This document shows positions 48,970 to 58,848 of a stretch of DNA of 64,000 nucleotides, in pieces. Below the pieces are notes generated by a model. The model saw nothing but the letters and a program-made list of their open reading frames with translations. It did no database searches and was not told the DNA's origin. Source of the stretch: Desulfosporosinus acidiphilus SJ4 (lineage in GTDB: Bacteria; Bacillota; Desulfitobacteriia; Desulfitobacteriales; Desulfitobacteriaceae). The stretch's first letter is position 1; each line of letters begins with the position of its first letter. The translations under genes were made by a program, and so were the position numbers. Location: the NCBI RefSeq assembly GCF_000255115.2, contig NC_018068.1, positions 2,389,977 to 2,453,976 on the forward strand. The letters are read 5' to 3'.

Positions 48970-51441
48970 GTGGAGATATGTCAAGATGATCGAATGAGAT
49001 TGCAGCAAATCGAGAAACTATTGCTCGAGATGATGACTCCCTTGAATGAACGAAGTGGGAGTAAAGTCTTTTTTTATCGAATTATAGGTTGCGACAAGCA
49101 AAATGAACTTTTAACTCATGCCAGTAGTTTGGAAAAGAAAATTAGATCTCTGGATGATTACATGATTTGGGATACAGTCATTCCCTTGAGTAATGACCAG
49201 AAGCTTATTGAAAAGATTAAAAAAGTTTTGGATCCTGTCTCCCTTAAAGATTACAATAATGGGGCCCTTCTTAATGTCCTGGAAGGAAAAAGCTTTTTCT
49301 CGATTGTGCCGGATGCTATGGGGCTTCAAAGGATAAGAGAAGCATTTGCTATTGTTCTTAATTTATATATGCTTAATGATCAACCCAAGAACATTAATAT
49401 TGCCATAAATTTTGTTACTAAAATGCTTCTTTGGTTCTCGGATTTTGGCAAACTATGCTCTGGAAAAAGCCTGTTTAACCCGAAGATCTTTTACTGGGGA
49501 AGTCCAAAGACCCATGAGGTATATTTTCTCATCGTGATGTTCTTACTCGGCTGCGATGTCTTAGTGATCAATACGGCCCATGATGACAGGTTTGAAAAAG
49601 TCGATCAAGAAAATCATTTCTGTCAGGAGCTAAGGCTGTCTGAAGAACTACCTGTTACCCCCTTTTTAACGAGAAAGACAAGCACGGAACCTGTTAAAAA
49701 AGATAGCACAGCTGTCCAACTTAAAACTACGGGAGTTAAGAAATCTTTAAATATCATCTCTAAAATTGCAGCCGAACCGTCTATTGTTGTAAAATTGAAA
49801 TCATCAGATAACCCTTTTGCAGATGTCCTTATTCCTTTATCGAAGCGCAGCGGATATAGTTCAGGACAGTTCCCAATTTTACCCGCCTTATTTGTGCGTT
49901 ATATCGGAGTATCTGTCTCAAGTGATGATTGGGAGGCGGAATATTATAATAACCTTTATAACTTAGATCGAACACTGCAATATTCAGGTCACTATCTAAG
50001 ATTTGAAGACGGAGTTCCCGCCCCAACTCCGGCGGAAAGTTCATTAATCCCGGAGGAGTTTGCCCATATTACCTTTGAGAATAGAGAGGATCTTTTAGAA
50101 ACTATTCTTAAGGCTCATATCTTGCCGCAGATTAATGTTCCGGTCTTCAATAACACGATTAAACAATCATTTGTTGATACTGTGACCTTATTCTCGGAAA
50201 GACAGCCGCATCTCACGCCTTCGATTCTCTTAAACTTTTCTTTGAAGCTGGTTGTCTGGATTAATCGCTATATACCAAGGCTTTTAGCGAAAGGAAACTC
50301 CACGTTATATAACGGGGAGGGAGATATATTTAATGACTCTTGCTTTAAAATTCTTTTTTACGGCTCTATTAAACTCCATGAAGTTTATTTGTTGATTTTT
50401 TTCCATAGGGTAGGAAGTGATGTACTCTTTGTTCACCCTGAGTTAGAGGGCGATACTGCCTTTGCAAGTATCGATGATAAATGTACATTGACTCAACTGA
50501 TAAAGAATTCAACGGGTATGTCCGTATCACCTTTTCCTCTTGGCGAACGATTAATACGTAAAAGTACGATTGCTTATAATGCTTCCAGAGAAATTGAAGA
50601 AGTAATCTATAGCGAAGATGTTGGTTTGTACAAACCTTGGCAATTCGAACATTACCTGACACAACCGATTACGCTAAAGACGACTTATGATGAACTGAAG
50701 ATCCTTTGGTCAGAACCTGCCAAAATTAGGGCAGAATTCAAAGTCCAAAATAAAAAAGTCTATGTGCCCAATCTGTTTGCCAAGATTAATGGTGTTACTG
50801 AAGATTTGACCTCCTTTTGGCAAGATATAAAAAGCTTTTCGCTGGCTCCGAATACCTTAATGATCAAAGTCTTACCATTCAGCAAAGTTAATTATACAAG
50901 ACAAGAGCTCTACCAAGCTGATTATTTATTTAATGAAGAGGGTTATGTTGATGAAGAAAAGGTTATAAAGAGTCAACATTATAAATTTGGGTATTTGAGA
51001 ACTTCTTTGCAGCAGTTTATTATTGCCAAAATTAATGAACTGTTATTTTCAAATATGCTTTTATTGCAAATTGATGAGCGTATGAAGTTAAAGATTTTGA
51101 TGACAATCTTAACAATGGATGATTCTCTGATAAAACTTATAGAAACGTTTGATTTTCCTCAAGAAATTCCTAAAATTATAGTTTATGATCGTAATAAGGA
51201 AAGTTTTTCGGAATTTGATGCTATCACCTTAGCTTTTTTAAATCTCGTGGGATTAGATATTCTCATCTTAACTCCTACAAAGTATAATACCCTTGAACAA
51301 TTGATTAAACCGAACCTTTTCGATGTGTTTCAGTTGCCGGTAGTGAAATACGACCTTAATCTTCCCGAACTTCAATACATCGCTTCTTCAGGTCATAAAC
51401 AGAGTTTCTTATCAAGATTTTTCAATAATGACAAGTCATGA
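48970..51441 (+). CDS. YceG-family protein with duplicated domain
   Basis: GTG start at 48970 with AAGAGGTGA upstream; 823 residues. Two homologous halves are visible by repeated blocks: KIFYWGSPKTHEVYFLIVMFLLGCDVLVINT near residue 172 and KILFYGSIKLHEVYLLIFFHRVGSDVLFVHP near residue 460. A third, shorter related segment occurs near residue 740 (IIVYDRNKESFSEFDAITLAFLNLVGLDILILTP). YceG of Bacillus lies in the yceCDEFGHI tellurite/stress operon next to yceH (TelA), as here. Biochemical role unknown; a component of the Ter-linked putative biosynthetic module. Domain repetition is longer than the usual single-unit YceG. Confidence 0.82.
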   Translation: MEICQDDRMRLQQIEKLLLEMMTPLNERSGSKVFFYRIIGCDKQNELLTHASSLEKKIRSLDDYMIWDTVIPLSNDQKLIEKIKKVLDPVSLKDYNNGALLNVLEGKSFFSIVPDAMGLQRIREAFAIVLNLYMLNDQPKNINIAINFVTKMLLWFSDFGKLCSGKSLFNPKIFYWGSPKTHEVYFLIVMFLLGCDVLVINTAHDDRFEKVDQENHFCQELRLSEELPVTPFLTRKTSTEPVKKDSTAVQLKTTGVKKSLNIISKIAAEPSIVVKLKSSDNPFADVLIPLSKRSGYSSGQFPILPALFVRYIGVSVSSDDWEAEYYNNLYNLDRTLQYSGHYLRFEDGVPAPTPAESSLIPEEFAHITFENREDLLETILKAHILPQINVPVFNNTIKQSFVDTVTLFSERQPHLTPSILLNFSLKLVVWINRYIPRLLAKGNSTLYNGEGDIFNDSCFKILFYGSIKLHEVYLLIFFHRVGSDVLFVHPELEGDTAFASIDDKCTLTQLIKNSTGMSVSPFPLGERLIRKSTIAYNASREIEEVIYSEDVGLYKPWQFEHYLTQPITLKTTYDELKILWSEPAKIRAEFKVQNKKVYVPNLFAKINGVTEDLTSFWQDIKSFSLAPNTLMIKVLPFSKVNYTRQELYQADYLFNEEGYVDEEKVIKSQHYKFGYLRTSLQQFIIAKINELLFSNMLLLQIDERMKLKILMTILTMDDSLIKLIETFDFPQEIPKIIVYDRNKESFSEFDAITLAFLNLVGLDILILTPTKYNTLEQLIKPNLFDVFQLPVVKYDLNLPELQYIASSGHKQSFLSRFFNNDKS

Positions 51442-51560
51442 GTCAAAGATCAAAGGTGTGAATATCATGAAATTGCCATGATACTTACTATATTGACGGA
51501 AATGATAACTGATTCTCAAAACATGCTAAATTAATGAGCTAGGAAAGGGGTTTGAATACG

Positions 51561-52685
51561 ATGGAAATACAAGGCTTCACAACCACATTGACTGAAGACA
51601 AAAGTTTAGTCCCGGCACCTATTCCTGAGTTTAATGTTGAACAAACAAAAAATGAAATCATGACTAAAGTAAAGGAAAGCCCGGAAGTACGCAGTATTGT
51701 TCGCCAGATAAACATTGAGGATGTAAGTTCAATTATGACCTTTGGCAAGAATACATCTGAAGAAGTTTCAAGATTTGCAGATGCTATCTTACATTCCATG
51801 CAGACAACTAAGGTTGAGGATTCGGGAGAGCTCTTGCTTCAATTAAATAAAATCATGGACAAGTTTGATATTAAGGACTTCGAAGAAAAGTCACCGGGAT
51901 TTTTGTCAAAAGTGTTTTCTAAAGCTAAAAATTCCGTCGAAGCTTTGTTCCATAAATATAACTCCATGGGAGATGAGGTGGATAAAGTCTTTGTAACGTT
52001 AAAACAATACGAAGCAGAGATCAATACTGCCAATAAACATTTAGAGGACATGTTTATTAGAAATACAGAGTATTATGAACAGTTAGGGCAATATATTTAT
52101 GCCGGACAAGTAGTTTTGGAAGAGCTGAAAAATAATATCATTCCTGCTGCGCAAGCAACAGCCAATCAAACAGGTAACCAGCTTGACCAAATTAAAGTCA
52201 ATAATTTATTGCAAGTTCAAGAGATTATAGAGCAGAGGATTTATGATTTGCAATTGGCTGAAAATGTTGCCGTACAAAGTATGCCAACCATTAAATCTAT
52301 AGAGTATGGTAATTACAATCTCATCCGTAAGATAAACTCGGCGTTTGTTATTACGATGCCGATATTTAAACAATGTTTAGTTCAGGCAATTATGTTAAAG
52401 CGACAATCTGTTCAAGCTAAAGCTATGAGTGCCCTGGATGAAAAGACCAATGAACTCCTGCTCCGCAATGCGGAAAATACGGCTTTGCAATCTAAAATGG
52501 TGGCAAAACTGGCTTCGGGGAGTGCCGTTAGTATAGAGACCTTAGAAAAATCCTGGCAAACCATTGTTCGAGGAATTGAAGAAACGAAAGCTATCCAAGA
52601 TGAAATGCGTCAAAAGCGTATCGATGGAACAAAACGCTTAGAAGTACTAAAACAAGAATTTATTAATCGGGGGATAATCCGCTAA
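51561..52685 (+). CDS. TelA/YceH-family toxic anion resistance protein
   Basis: The ATG at 51561 has AAAGGGG ten bases upstream; a TTG at 51552 is too close to it. The 374-residue protein is almost entirely helical with long coiled-coil stretches and contains the TelA blocks (FGKNTSEEVSRFADAIL near residue 60, AENVAVQSMPTIKSIEYGNYNLIRKINSAFVITMP near residue 235, and KSWQTIVRGIEETKAIQDEMRQKR near residue 335). It pairs with the YceG-like gene 120 bases upstream. Members give tellurite or antibiotic tolerance by unknown means. Confidence 0.92.
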   Translation: MEIQGFTTTLTEDKSLVPAPIPEFNVEQTKNEIMTKVKESPEVRSIVRQINIEDVSSIMTFGKNTSEEVSRFADAILHSMQTTKVEDSGELLLQLNKIMDKFDIKDFEEKSPGFLSKVFSKAKNSVEALFHKYNSMGDEVDKVFVTLKQYEAEINTANKHLEDMFIRNTEYYEQLGQYIYAGQVVLEELKNNIIPAAQATANQTGNQLDQIKVNNLLQVQEIIEQRIYDLQLAENVAVQSMPTIKSIEYGNYNLIRKINSAFVITMPIFKQCLVQAIMLKRQSVQAKAMSALDEKTNELLLRNAENTALQSKMVAKLASGSAVSIETLEKSWQTIVRGIEETKAIQDEMRQKRIDGTKRLEVLKQEFINRGIIR

Positions 52686-52818
52686 CTTATAGTTAGGAGT
52701 CATGCCTTTGGTACAGACGGATTGCTTATTATACATTTTGCCCCAAGGTTTAGATTTAGCTGAACGACTTCTCTTGAAAAGAAAGACGTAAGTAAATATC
52801 TTCTAATCAGTATGGAAA

Positions 52819-52846
52819 AAACGGGCCTAGCGGCCTGTTTTTTTTC
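52819..52846 (+). terminator. Terminator of the Ter-like group
   Basis: AAACGGGCC pairs with GGCCTGTTT (one G-T), loop TAGC, then T8. The gap from 52847 to 53048 shows only TTGTCAGATCTC, an echo of the post-terminator repeat. Confidence 0.9.
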
Positions 52847-53048
52847 ATATTGTCAGATCTCTATTCCCCTAAGAGGTACCACAAATCAGAGAAGGATAGG
52901 AATGGTAATCTCGGGGGTTATACATTTTGCAACATCTCCTTCACGATCGAATTATGTCCGAAAATCGAAGTCCTATTATAATATTTAGAATAATCAATTA
53001 AAATATTGTAAGTTAGATAAAAGCAAGCTATACTAAGATCATAATTCA

Positions 53049-53075
53049 TTTGTATACAATTAATTAATATACAAA
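53049..53075. promoter_or_regulatory. Likely MarR operator
   Basis: TTTGTATA (53049-53056) and TATACAAA (53068-53075) form an inverted repeat, and TTGTATACAA (53050-53059) is itself a palindrome. It lies 21 bases before the MarR-type gene, in the right place for autorepression. Confidence 0.65.
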
Positions 53076-53096
53076 CAAAATAGGGGGGTGTTGTTT

Positions 53097-53537
53097 ATGA
53101 CAGAATTGGTCTCCGATAATTCAAGCGGTCCTTCCAAATACGTCTGTTATAGGCTTAGTCGAGTCATGAGAAAGATTTATCGTTTTTATGAAAGCAATCT
53201 TTCTCCTTTCGGAATAACCCCGTCACAGTTTTATGTCTTGATCGTTGTTTGGGAGAATGACGGACTTAAGTTTAAGGATTTAGCCAAACGTCTGGAAATG
53301 GATGGTTCGACTCTGACTTCCATCTTGGATCGCATGGAAAGGCAAGACCTTGTGGAAAGGAGGGACGATCCTGAAGACAGGCGCTCGCTCTTAGTTTTTT
53401 TAAAAGAAAAGGCTCGTGAGAACATTTTAGAAATTACCAATCTGGCAGAAAAAATGGATCAACAGATAAAAGGGCGGTTTTCCAACGAGGACTATGCTAT
53501 TTTCGAAAATGTCCTGGAAAGGCTTTTTCAGGACTAA
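53097..53537 (+). CDS. MarR-family transcriptional regulator
   Basis: ATG at 53097 with AGGGGGG upstream; 146 residues. Winged-helix features are clear: LSPFGITPSQFYVLIVVWEN (first helices), LKFKDLAKRLEMDGSTLTSILDRMERQDLVERRDDPEDRRSLLV split as the recognition helix near residues 60-85 and the wing with DPEDRR. It is expected to sense an electrophile or phenolic ligand and control the downstream reductase. The gene and the next are separated by only 21 bases, so they share a transcript. Confidence 0.94.
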   Translation: MTELVSDNSSGPSKYVCYRLSRVMRKIYRFYESNLSPFGITPSQFYVLIVVWENDGLKFKDLAKRLEMDGSTLTSILDRMERQDLVERRDDPEDRRSLLVFLKEKARENILEITNLAEKMDQQIKGRFSNEDYAIFENVLERLFQD

Positions 53538-53558
53538 AGTAAAAGGAGGTTATTTGAG

Positions 53559-55568
53559 ATGTCCCTCTTGTTTTCTCCTGCCCGAATCGGAACTCTTCAA
53601 TTATCTAATCGTCTAGTCATGACTCCAATGCATTTGGGGTACAGCCCCGATGGTGAAGTGACTGAACGGCTGATCGAGTATTATCGGAGTCGTGCCCGTG
53701 GTGGCGTTGGGCTTATCATTGTCGGCGGCTGTGGTATTGATAAGATCGGGAACGCCTTTGGGATGACTCAACTTGATGACGATCGTTACATACCTGGATT
53801 GCGCCAGTTAGTCGATGCTGTCCATGAAGAAGGGGCAAAAATTGTGCCTCAGCTTTACCAAGCAGGACGATATGCTCATTCCGCGCATACCGGTCAGCCT
53901 TCCGTTGCTCCTTCTCCGATACCATCCCGGTTAACCGGCCAGGTTCCTCAAGAACTTTCCCAGGAGAAAATATCCGAGATCATTGCCTCTTATGTCAGCG
54001 CGGCTAAACGCGCACAGAAAGCAGGTTTTGACGGGGTTGAAATATTGGCCAGTGCCGGTTACCTGATATCACAGTTTCTTTCTCCTCTAACCAATCAGCG
54101 CACAGATCGCTATGGCGGGGACCTTCAGGCTCGGATGACCTTCGGTTTAGAAGTCGTTGATGCTGTACGCAGTGCTGTTGGTCCGGATTATCCTATCATT
54201 GTTCGGGTCGCAGGGAATGACTTTATGCCTGGCAGTCATACCAATACCGAGTCCAGGGCCTTTTGTCAGGCCTTGGAAAAGGCTGGAGTAAATGCCCTCA
54301 ATGTCACTGGCGGCTGGCATGAAACACCGGTGCCTCAACTCACCATGAATGTTCCTCCCGGAGCCTTTGCATACTTAGCTTCCGGAATTAAGCACGCTGT
54401 CTCGATTCCTGTCATCGCTTGCAACCGCATTAATACTCCGGAACTTGCTGAGAGGATCCTGCAAGAGGGAAAAGCGGATTTCATTGGCATGGCCCGTCAG
54501 CTTATGGCTGATCCGGATCTTCCCAAGAAAGCCATGCAGGGCAGGACCGAAACAATCCGTCCCTGCATCGGCTGCAATCAGGGCTGCCTTGATAATGTGT
54601 TCCGTTTAAAACCTGTTGCCTGTTTAGTTAATGCTGAAGCCGGACGTGAAGCAGAGTTAGGGGGATTGATTCCGACTTCAAGCCCCCAAAAATTACTTGT
54701 GATCGGAGCCGGGGCTGCCGGATTAGAATATGCCCGAGTCTCAAGTTTACGCGGACATCATGTCACAGTCTGGGAAGAAACCCGTGAACCGGGAGGACAA
54801 TTGAGCTTGGCAGCTGCCCCACCGGGACGTAAAGATTTCCTTTATCTTGGCAAATATTTAGAAACAGTCTGCCTGCAGCAGGGTGTAAGAATTACTTATG
54901 ATGTAAAGGCAACTCCGGAAAAGATCATGGAAGAAATCAATAAAGGAACCTTCGACAAAGTCATTATTGCCACGGGGTCTTGTCCAATAAGTCCCTCGAT
55001 ACCGAATCGCGGAAATATGAAGATTCTTCAGGCATGGGATGTCTTGGCGGGTGTCGAGACTTCCGGACAAAACATTATTATCGTTGGCGGCGGAGCAGTT
55101 GGCGTGGAAACGGCTCTATATTTAGCGGAAGCAAGAACTCTGGACAGTGAGACGCTGCGTTTTCTGATGCTGCAGCATGCGGAGTCTGATAAAGAACTCT
55201 ATCACTTGCTGACTCAAAGTAACAGGAAAATAACTATATTAGAGATGGCTAAGGGAATCGGCAGAGATATCGGCCCAAGTACTCGCTGGTCAATGTTAGC
55301 CGATTTAAAACGTTATGGTGTTAAAGCTCTGGATCAAACAAAGGTTTTAGAGATAACTGCCGATGGAGTTATCGCAGAAAGTGCAGGAATACAAAATTTA
55401 ATTCCGGCAGATACCGTAATTTTTGCTGTAGGTTCACGATCGCAAAATGAGCTTTATCTCGCTTTGAAAGGAAAGATCGAAAACTTGAAGCTGATCGGTG
55501 ATGCGGTAAATCCACGTAAAGCTTTAGATGCTATTCATAACGCCTATGAGGAAGCTAGAACTGAGTGA
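53559..55568 (+). CDS. Old-Yellow-Enzyme/2,4-dienoyl-CoA reductase-type oxidoreductase
   Basis: The 669-residue protein has an N-terminal FMN TIM barrel (residues 1-330, with NRLVMTPMHLGYSPDG, GYLISQFLSPLTNQRTDRYGG), the 4Fe-4S motif CIGCNQGCLDN near residue 338 with a further Cys group, and a C-terminal FAD/NAD(P) domain (VIGAGAAGLEYA near 382, IIVGGGAVGVETALY near 508). This layout fits enoate reductase, 2,4-dienoyl-CoA reductase and trimethylamine dehydrogenase relatives. It may reduce activated C=C bonds of an unsaturated acid or xenobiotic. AAAAGGAGG precedes the ATG. Confidence 0.92.
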   Translation: MSLLFSPARIGTLQLSNRLVMTPMHLGYSPDGEVTERLIEYYRSRARGGVGLIIVGGCGIDKIGNAFGMTQLDDDRYIPGLRQLVDAVHEEGAKIVPQLYQAGRYAHSAHTGQPSVAPSPIPSRLTGQVPQELSQEKISEIIASYVSAAKRAQKAGFDGVEILASAGYLISQFLSPLTNQRTDRYGGDLQARMTFGLEVVDAVRSAVGPDYPIIVRVAGNDFMPGSHTNTESRAFCQALEKAGVNALNVTGGWHETPVPQLTMNVPPGAFAYLASGIKHAVSIPVIACNRINTPELAERILQEGKADFIGMARQLMADPDLPKKAMQGRTETIRPCIGCNQGCLDNVFRLKPVACLVNAEAGREAELGGLIPTSSPQKLLVIGAGAAGLEYARVSSLRGHHVTVWEETREPGGQLSLAAAPPGRKDFLYLGKYLETVCLQQGVRITYDVKATPEKIMEEINKGTFDKVIIATGSCPISPSIPNRGNMKILQAWDVLAGVETSGQNIIIVGGGAVGVETALYLAEARTLDSETLRFLMLQHAESDKELYHLLTQSNRKITILEMAKGIGRDIGPSTRWSMLADLKRYGVKALDQTKVLEITADGVIAESAGIQNLIPADTVIFAVGSRSQNELYLALKGKIENLKLIGDAVNPRKALDAIHNAYEEARTE

Positions 55569-55603
55569 ACCCGTTGAGCGGATAGATTGGAGGAGGCGAT
55601 AGC

Positions 55604-56707
55604 ATGGGACATATCGTGAGTGCCAAAGAAGAAGTCTATCAAGCTTTGGCCGAACGGTTGAGCAGGACACCGGAAGGTGCACCGATCAACGAAGCATTAA
55701 TGGCTATACTTCATAAAATGTACACGGAGACTGAAGCTTTCGTTGGCAGTCAATTTCCGGCTCTGCCAATGACTCTGGATAAACTATCGGAAATCACTAA
55801 GCTTGAAGAGCAAGAGTTAAAAGTGATTTTGGAGGACATGTCTAACAAAGGTCTTGTGTTGGACATCCCCCGTAAGAATACCTTTTATTATATGTTGTCC
55901 CCCATGTTAGTAGGATTCTTTGAATATACGTTTATGAGGACAGGAGACCATCTTACCTTAAAAGAGTTAGCAGAGTTATTTGAAACCTATTTCCATGAGG
56001 ATGGGGTTATGCGGGAAATAGCCGGGGTGGATACCAAGGTGATGAGAACCTTGGTTTATGAAAAACTGATTCCTCTAGCTGTGGAAACTGAAGTGTTAAA
56101 TTACGAAAAAGCTTCAGAAATTATTAAACAAGCCGGCGGCGGAGCGATTTCAATGTGTGCTTGCCGACATGAGGCGACTCATTTGGGGAAAGCCTGCGAT
56201 GCACCGCTTGAAGTTTGTATGTCCCTTGGCGGAGCGGCGGAATGGATTGTGCGTAAGGGCTTAGGTAAACCGGCAAGTGTTGAAGATTTATTGGAAGTCC
56301 TTAAAAAAACTGAGGAATTAGGATTGGTTCATCTCTGCGACAATGTTATGAATAAGCCTACTTACATTTGCAGCTGCTGTGGCTGCTGCTGCAAAGTTCT
56401 CCGCGGGATTAATGAACAAGAAATTTTTGCCGCCCATCCAAGCAATTTCAAACCCGAAATTAACAGTGAAGAATGCTTGGGATGCGGCCTATGTTCAGAC
56501 AAATGTCAAATTAAGGCGATCACCATGTCTGATCAAGGAAATGCTATTGTACCTACTGTAAATTACGAGATCTGCATTGGCTGCGGAGTTTGCTCTTCGG
56601 CGTGTCCGAGCGACGCCCTAACCATGACCCGTCGAGACGTTCAACTAATTCCGCCTGAAAATGGTCGAGAGAAATTAAAACGAATGGCTAATGAAAAGGG
56701 ACGATAA
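55604..56707 (+). CDS. Ferredoxin-domain protein with N-terminal helical region
   Basis: The 367-residue protein starts with AGGAGG upstream. Residues 1-140 are helical and include a winged-helix-like stretch (LDKLSEITKLEEQELKVILEDMSNKGLV). A Cys-rich middle contains CACRHEATHLGKACD near residue 186 and the run CSCCGCCCK near residue 262. Two classical 4Fe-4S motifs, CLGCGLCSDKC near 292 and CIGCGVCSSACP near 325, end it. The set of four cysteine groups suggests several clusters. It follows the reductase by 35 bases and may be its electron donor. Homologues are seen in other anaerobes, but function is not known to me. Confidence 0.85.
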   Translation: MGHIVSAKEEVYQALAERLSRTPEGAPINEALMAILHKMYTETEAFVGSQFPALPMTLDKLSEITKLEEQELKVILEDMSNKGLVLDIPRKNTFYYMLSPMLVGFFEYTFMRTGDHLTLKELAELFETYFHEDGVMREIAGVDTKVMRTLVYEKLIPLAVETEVLNYEKASEIIKQAGGGAISMCACRHEATHLGKACDAPLEVCMSLGGAAEWIVRKGLGKPASVEDLLEVLKKTEELGLVHLCDNVMNKPTYICSCCGCCCKVLRGINEQEIFAAHPSNFKPEINSEECLGCGLCSDKCQIKAITMSDQGNAIVPTVNYEICIGCGVCSSACPSDALTMTRRDVQLIPPENGREKLKRMANEKGR

Positions 56708-56781
56708 GGTGTTAAAATTGTTTAATGTGTAATCTGTAATTTTAAAAAAAACTATAGAAACTATAGATAAATTTACCATTT

Positions 56782-56827
56782 CTGAGTAAAGTTGTGCTAA
56801 AATACACACTTTACTCAGTTTTTTTTA
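56782..56827 (+). terminator. Terminator after the ferredoxin-domain gene
   Basis: CTGAGTAAAGT (56782-56792) pairs perfectly with ACTTTACTCAG (56808-56818), followed by T8. Confidence 0.92.
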
Positions 56828-56911
56828 GCAAAGTTCTGGACAAGGTAGAGAAGCAAGTGTTATTGTACATAATGACAAAAATAGCGTAAAATCACTTCGG
56901 AGGTGAACTGT

Positions 56912-58825
56912 TTGTCAGCAAAGCAGTATAATGCAGAATCGATACAGGTATTAGAAGGCCTGGAGGCCGTACGCCGCCGTCCGGGTATGTATATAGGTTC
57001 TACGGGAAACAAAGGCCTTCACCACCTTGCCTATGAAATCATTGACAATGCTATTGATGAAGCCGGAGCAGGTTTTTGCGATCGAATTTCGGTGACCCTT
57101 AATGGAAATGGCTCAATTTCTATTGAGGACAATGGACGGGGAATTCCTGTGGACATTCATCCGGGGAAAAATATCACCGCTGTTCGGCTGGCTTTTGAAA
57201 CACTGCACGCCGGAGGCAAATTTGGCGGAGATACCTATAAGACGTCAGGTGGGCTGCACGGGGTTGGAGCCAGTGTTGTCAATGCCTTATCGGAGTTTTT
57301 AAGTGTAGAAATTAAAAGAGACGGAAAGCTTTATCGGGTTGAATATGCTCGGGGCGGTGAATTAATTTCTGACTTAAAAGTTATTGGTAAAAAGGTCAAA
57401 GGTACGGGAACAAAGGTCAATTTCAAACCAGATCCTTTAATTTTCAAGGAGACAACGGTCTTCAAATATAGCACCTTAAGAAGCCGGCTTATGGAGCTGT
57501 CTTTTCTTAACAAGGGCTTAACGATTATCCTTACGGATAACCGGGGAGAGGTAAAGTCTGAGATCTTTTTAGAGCAGCAGGGGATCATTGGCTTTGTTGA
57601 ACATCTTATCAAGGAGGCCGGAGTATCTCCGGTCCATAAAAAAGCGATCTATTACATGGGCGAGAAAGACGATGTTATCGTCGAATTTGCACTTCAATAT
57701 AACGATGGTGAGGATGAATCCCTGCACTCATATGTAAATAATATTCCTACAGATGAAGGTGGAACTCATGAATCCGGCTTTCGTACTGCTTTAACGAAGG
57801 CGTTTAATAATTACGGGCGTAAAAATAATCTCTTTAAAAAAGATGAAAGTCTCATCGGGGATGATCTTCGTGACGGTTTGACTTGTATTTTATCTCTGAA
57901 AATCAAAGAGCCTCAATTCGAAGGGCAAACGAAAACAAAGCTCTCTAATTTGGAGATAGAAGGTGTTGTCCAGTCCCTAACCAACGAAGGAATAAGTCAG
58001 TTCTTAGAACAAAACCCATCCTTGGCCAAACAAGTGATTAACCGCACCTTAACGACTTGTTTAGCCCGCTTGGCAGCTAAAAAAGCCAAAGAATTAAAAA
58101 AGAAGGCTCGTGATGCAGAGGTTAAAGCATTAAGCGGAAAACTCGCTGCCTGCAGCGGCAAAGATAAAAGTCGCAATGAACTATTTTTAGTAGAAGGAGA
58201 CAGTGCAGGGGGTTCCGCCAAAATGGGACGGGACCGGCGGTTTCAAGCGATACTTCCATTACGCGGCAAAGTCATTAATACTTATCGGGCAAAGCTGGAT
58301 AAGATCCTCGAAAACGAGGAAATCCGAAGCATTATTACAGCGGTAGGTTCGGGCATCGGCAAGGAATTTGATTTGGATAAAGGCAATTATGCTCGTGTCT
58401 GTATCATGACGGATGCTGATATTGACGGAGCTCACATTCGATGTTTATTGTTAACGTTTTTTTACCGTTACATGAAGCCCCTTATCTTAGATGGTCGAGT
58501 TTTTATTGCCCAATCGCCTCTCTTTAAAGTGGAAAAAGAACGAGGAAAGATTATCCGTTATGCTTTTGATGAAGAAGAATTAAAAAAGGAACTAAAGGAA
58601 TTGGGAAAAACAGCAAAGGTCTCACGTTACAAGGGACTTGGTGAAATGAATCCCGAACAACTCTGGGAAACAACGTTAAATCCGGCCAATCGACGTATGA
58701 TTCAAGTTACCATCGATGATACATTAGAAGCGGAGCGAAAACTGAGAATCTTAATGAGCGAACAGGTTGAGCCGCGGCGGGATTTCCTGATGGAAAATAT
58801 TATTTTTACCGATGACGATTTGTAA
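56912..58825 (+). CDS. parE: Type IIA topoisomerase subunit B (ParE-like)
   Basis: TTG at 56912 is preferred since GGAGGTG lies six bases before it; a GTG at 56903 overlaps that site. The 637-residue protein has the GHKL ATPase (EIIDNAIDEA near residue 47, EDNGRGIPVDIHP near 72, GGLHGVGASVVNALS near 115) and the TOPRIM domain (ELFLVEGDSAGGSAKMGRDRRFQAILPLRGK split near 425, MTDADIDGAHIRCLL near 498). It ends EPRRDFLMENI. The linked A subunit lacks the GyrA box, so topoisomerase IV is the better call than gyrase. It would decatenate chromosomes with its partner. Confidence 0.9.
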   Translation: MSAKQYNAESIQVLEGLEAVRRRPGMYIGSTGNKGLHHLAYEIIDNAIDEAGAGFCDRISVTLNGNGSISIEDNGRGIPVDIHPGKNITAVRLAFETLHAGGKFGGDTYKTSGGLHGVGASVVNALSEFLSVEIKRDGKLYRVEYARGGELISDLKVIGKKVKGTGTKVNFKPDPLIFKETTVFKYSTLRSRLMELSFLNKGLTIILTDNRGEVKSEIFLEQQGIIGFVEHLIKEAGVSPVHKKAIYYMGEKDDVIVEFALQYNDGEDESLHSYVNNIPTDEGGTHESGFRTALTKAFNNYGRKNNLFKKDESLIGDDLRDGLTCILSLKIKEPQFEGQTKTKLSNLEIEGVVQSLTNEGISQFLEQNPSLAKQVINRTLTTCLARLAAKKAKELKKKARDAEVKALSGKLAACSGKDKSRNELFLVEGDSAGGSAKMGRDRRFQAILPLRGKVINTYRAKLDKILENEEIRSIITAVGSGIGKEFDLDKGNYARVCIMTDADIDGAHIRCLLLTFFYRYMKPLILDGRVFIAQSPLFKVEKERGKIIRYAFDEEELKKELKELGKTAKVSRYKGLGEMNPEQLWETTLNPANRRMIQVTIDDTLEAERKLRILMSEQVEPRRDFLMENIIFTDDDL

Positions 58826-58848
58826 ACGAGAAAGGAGGAACCAACCAA

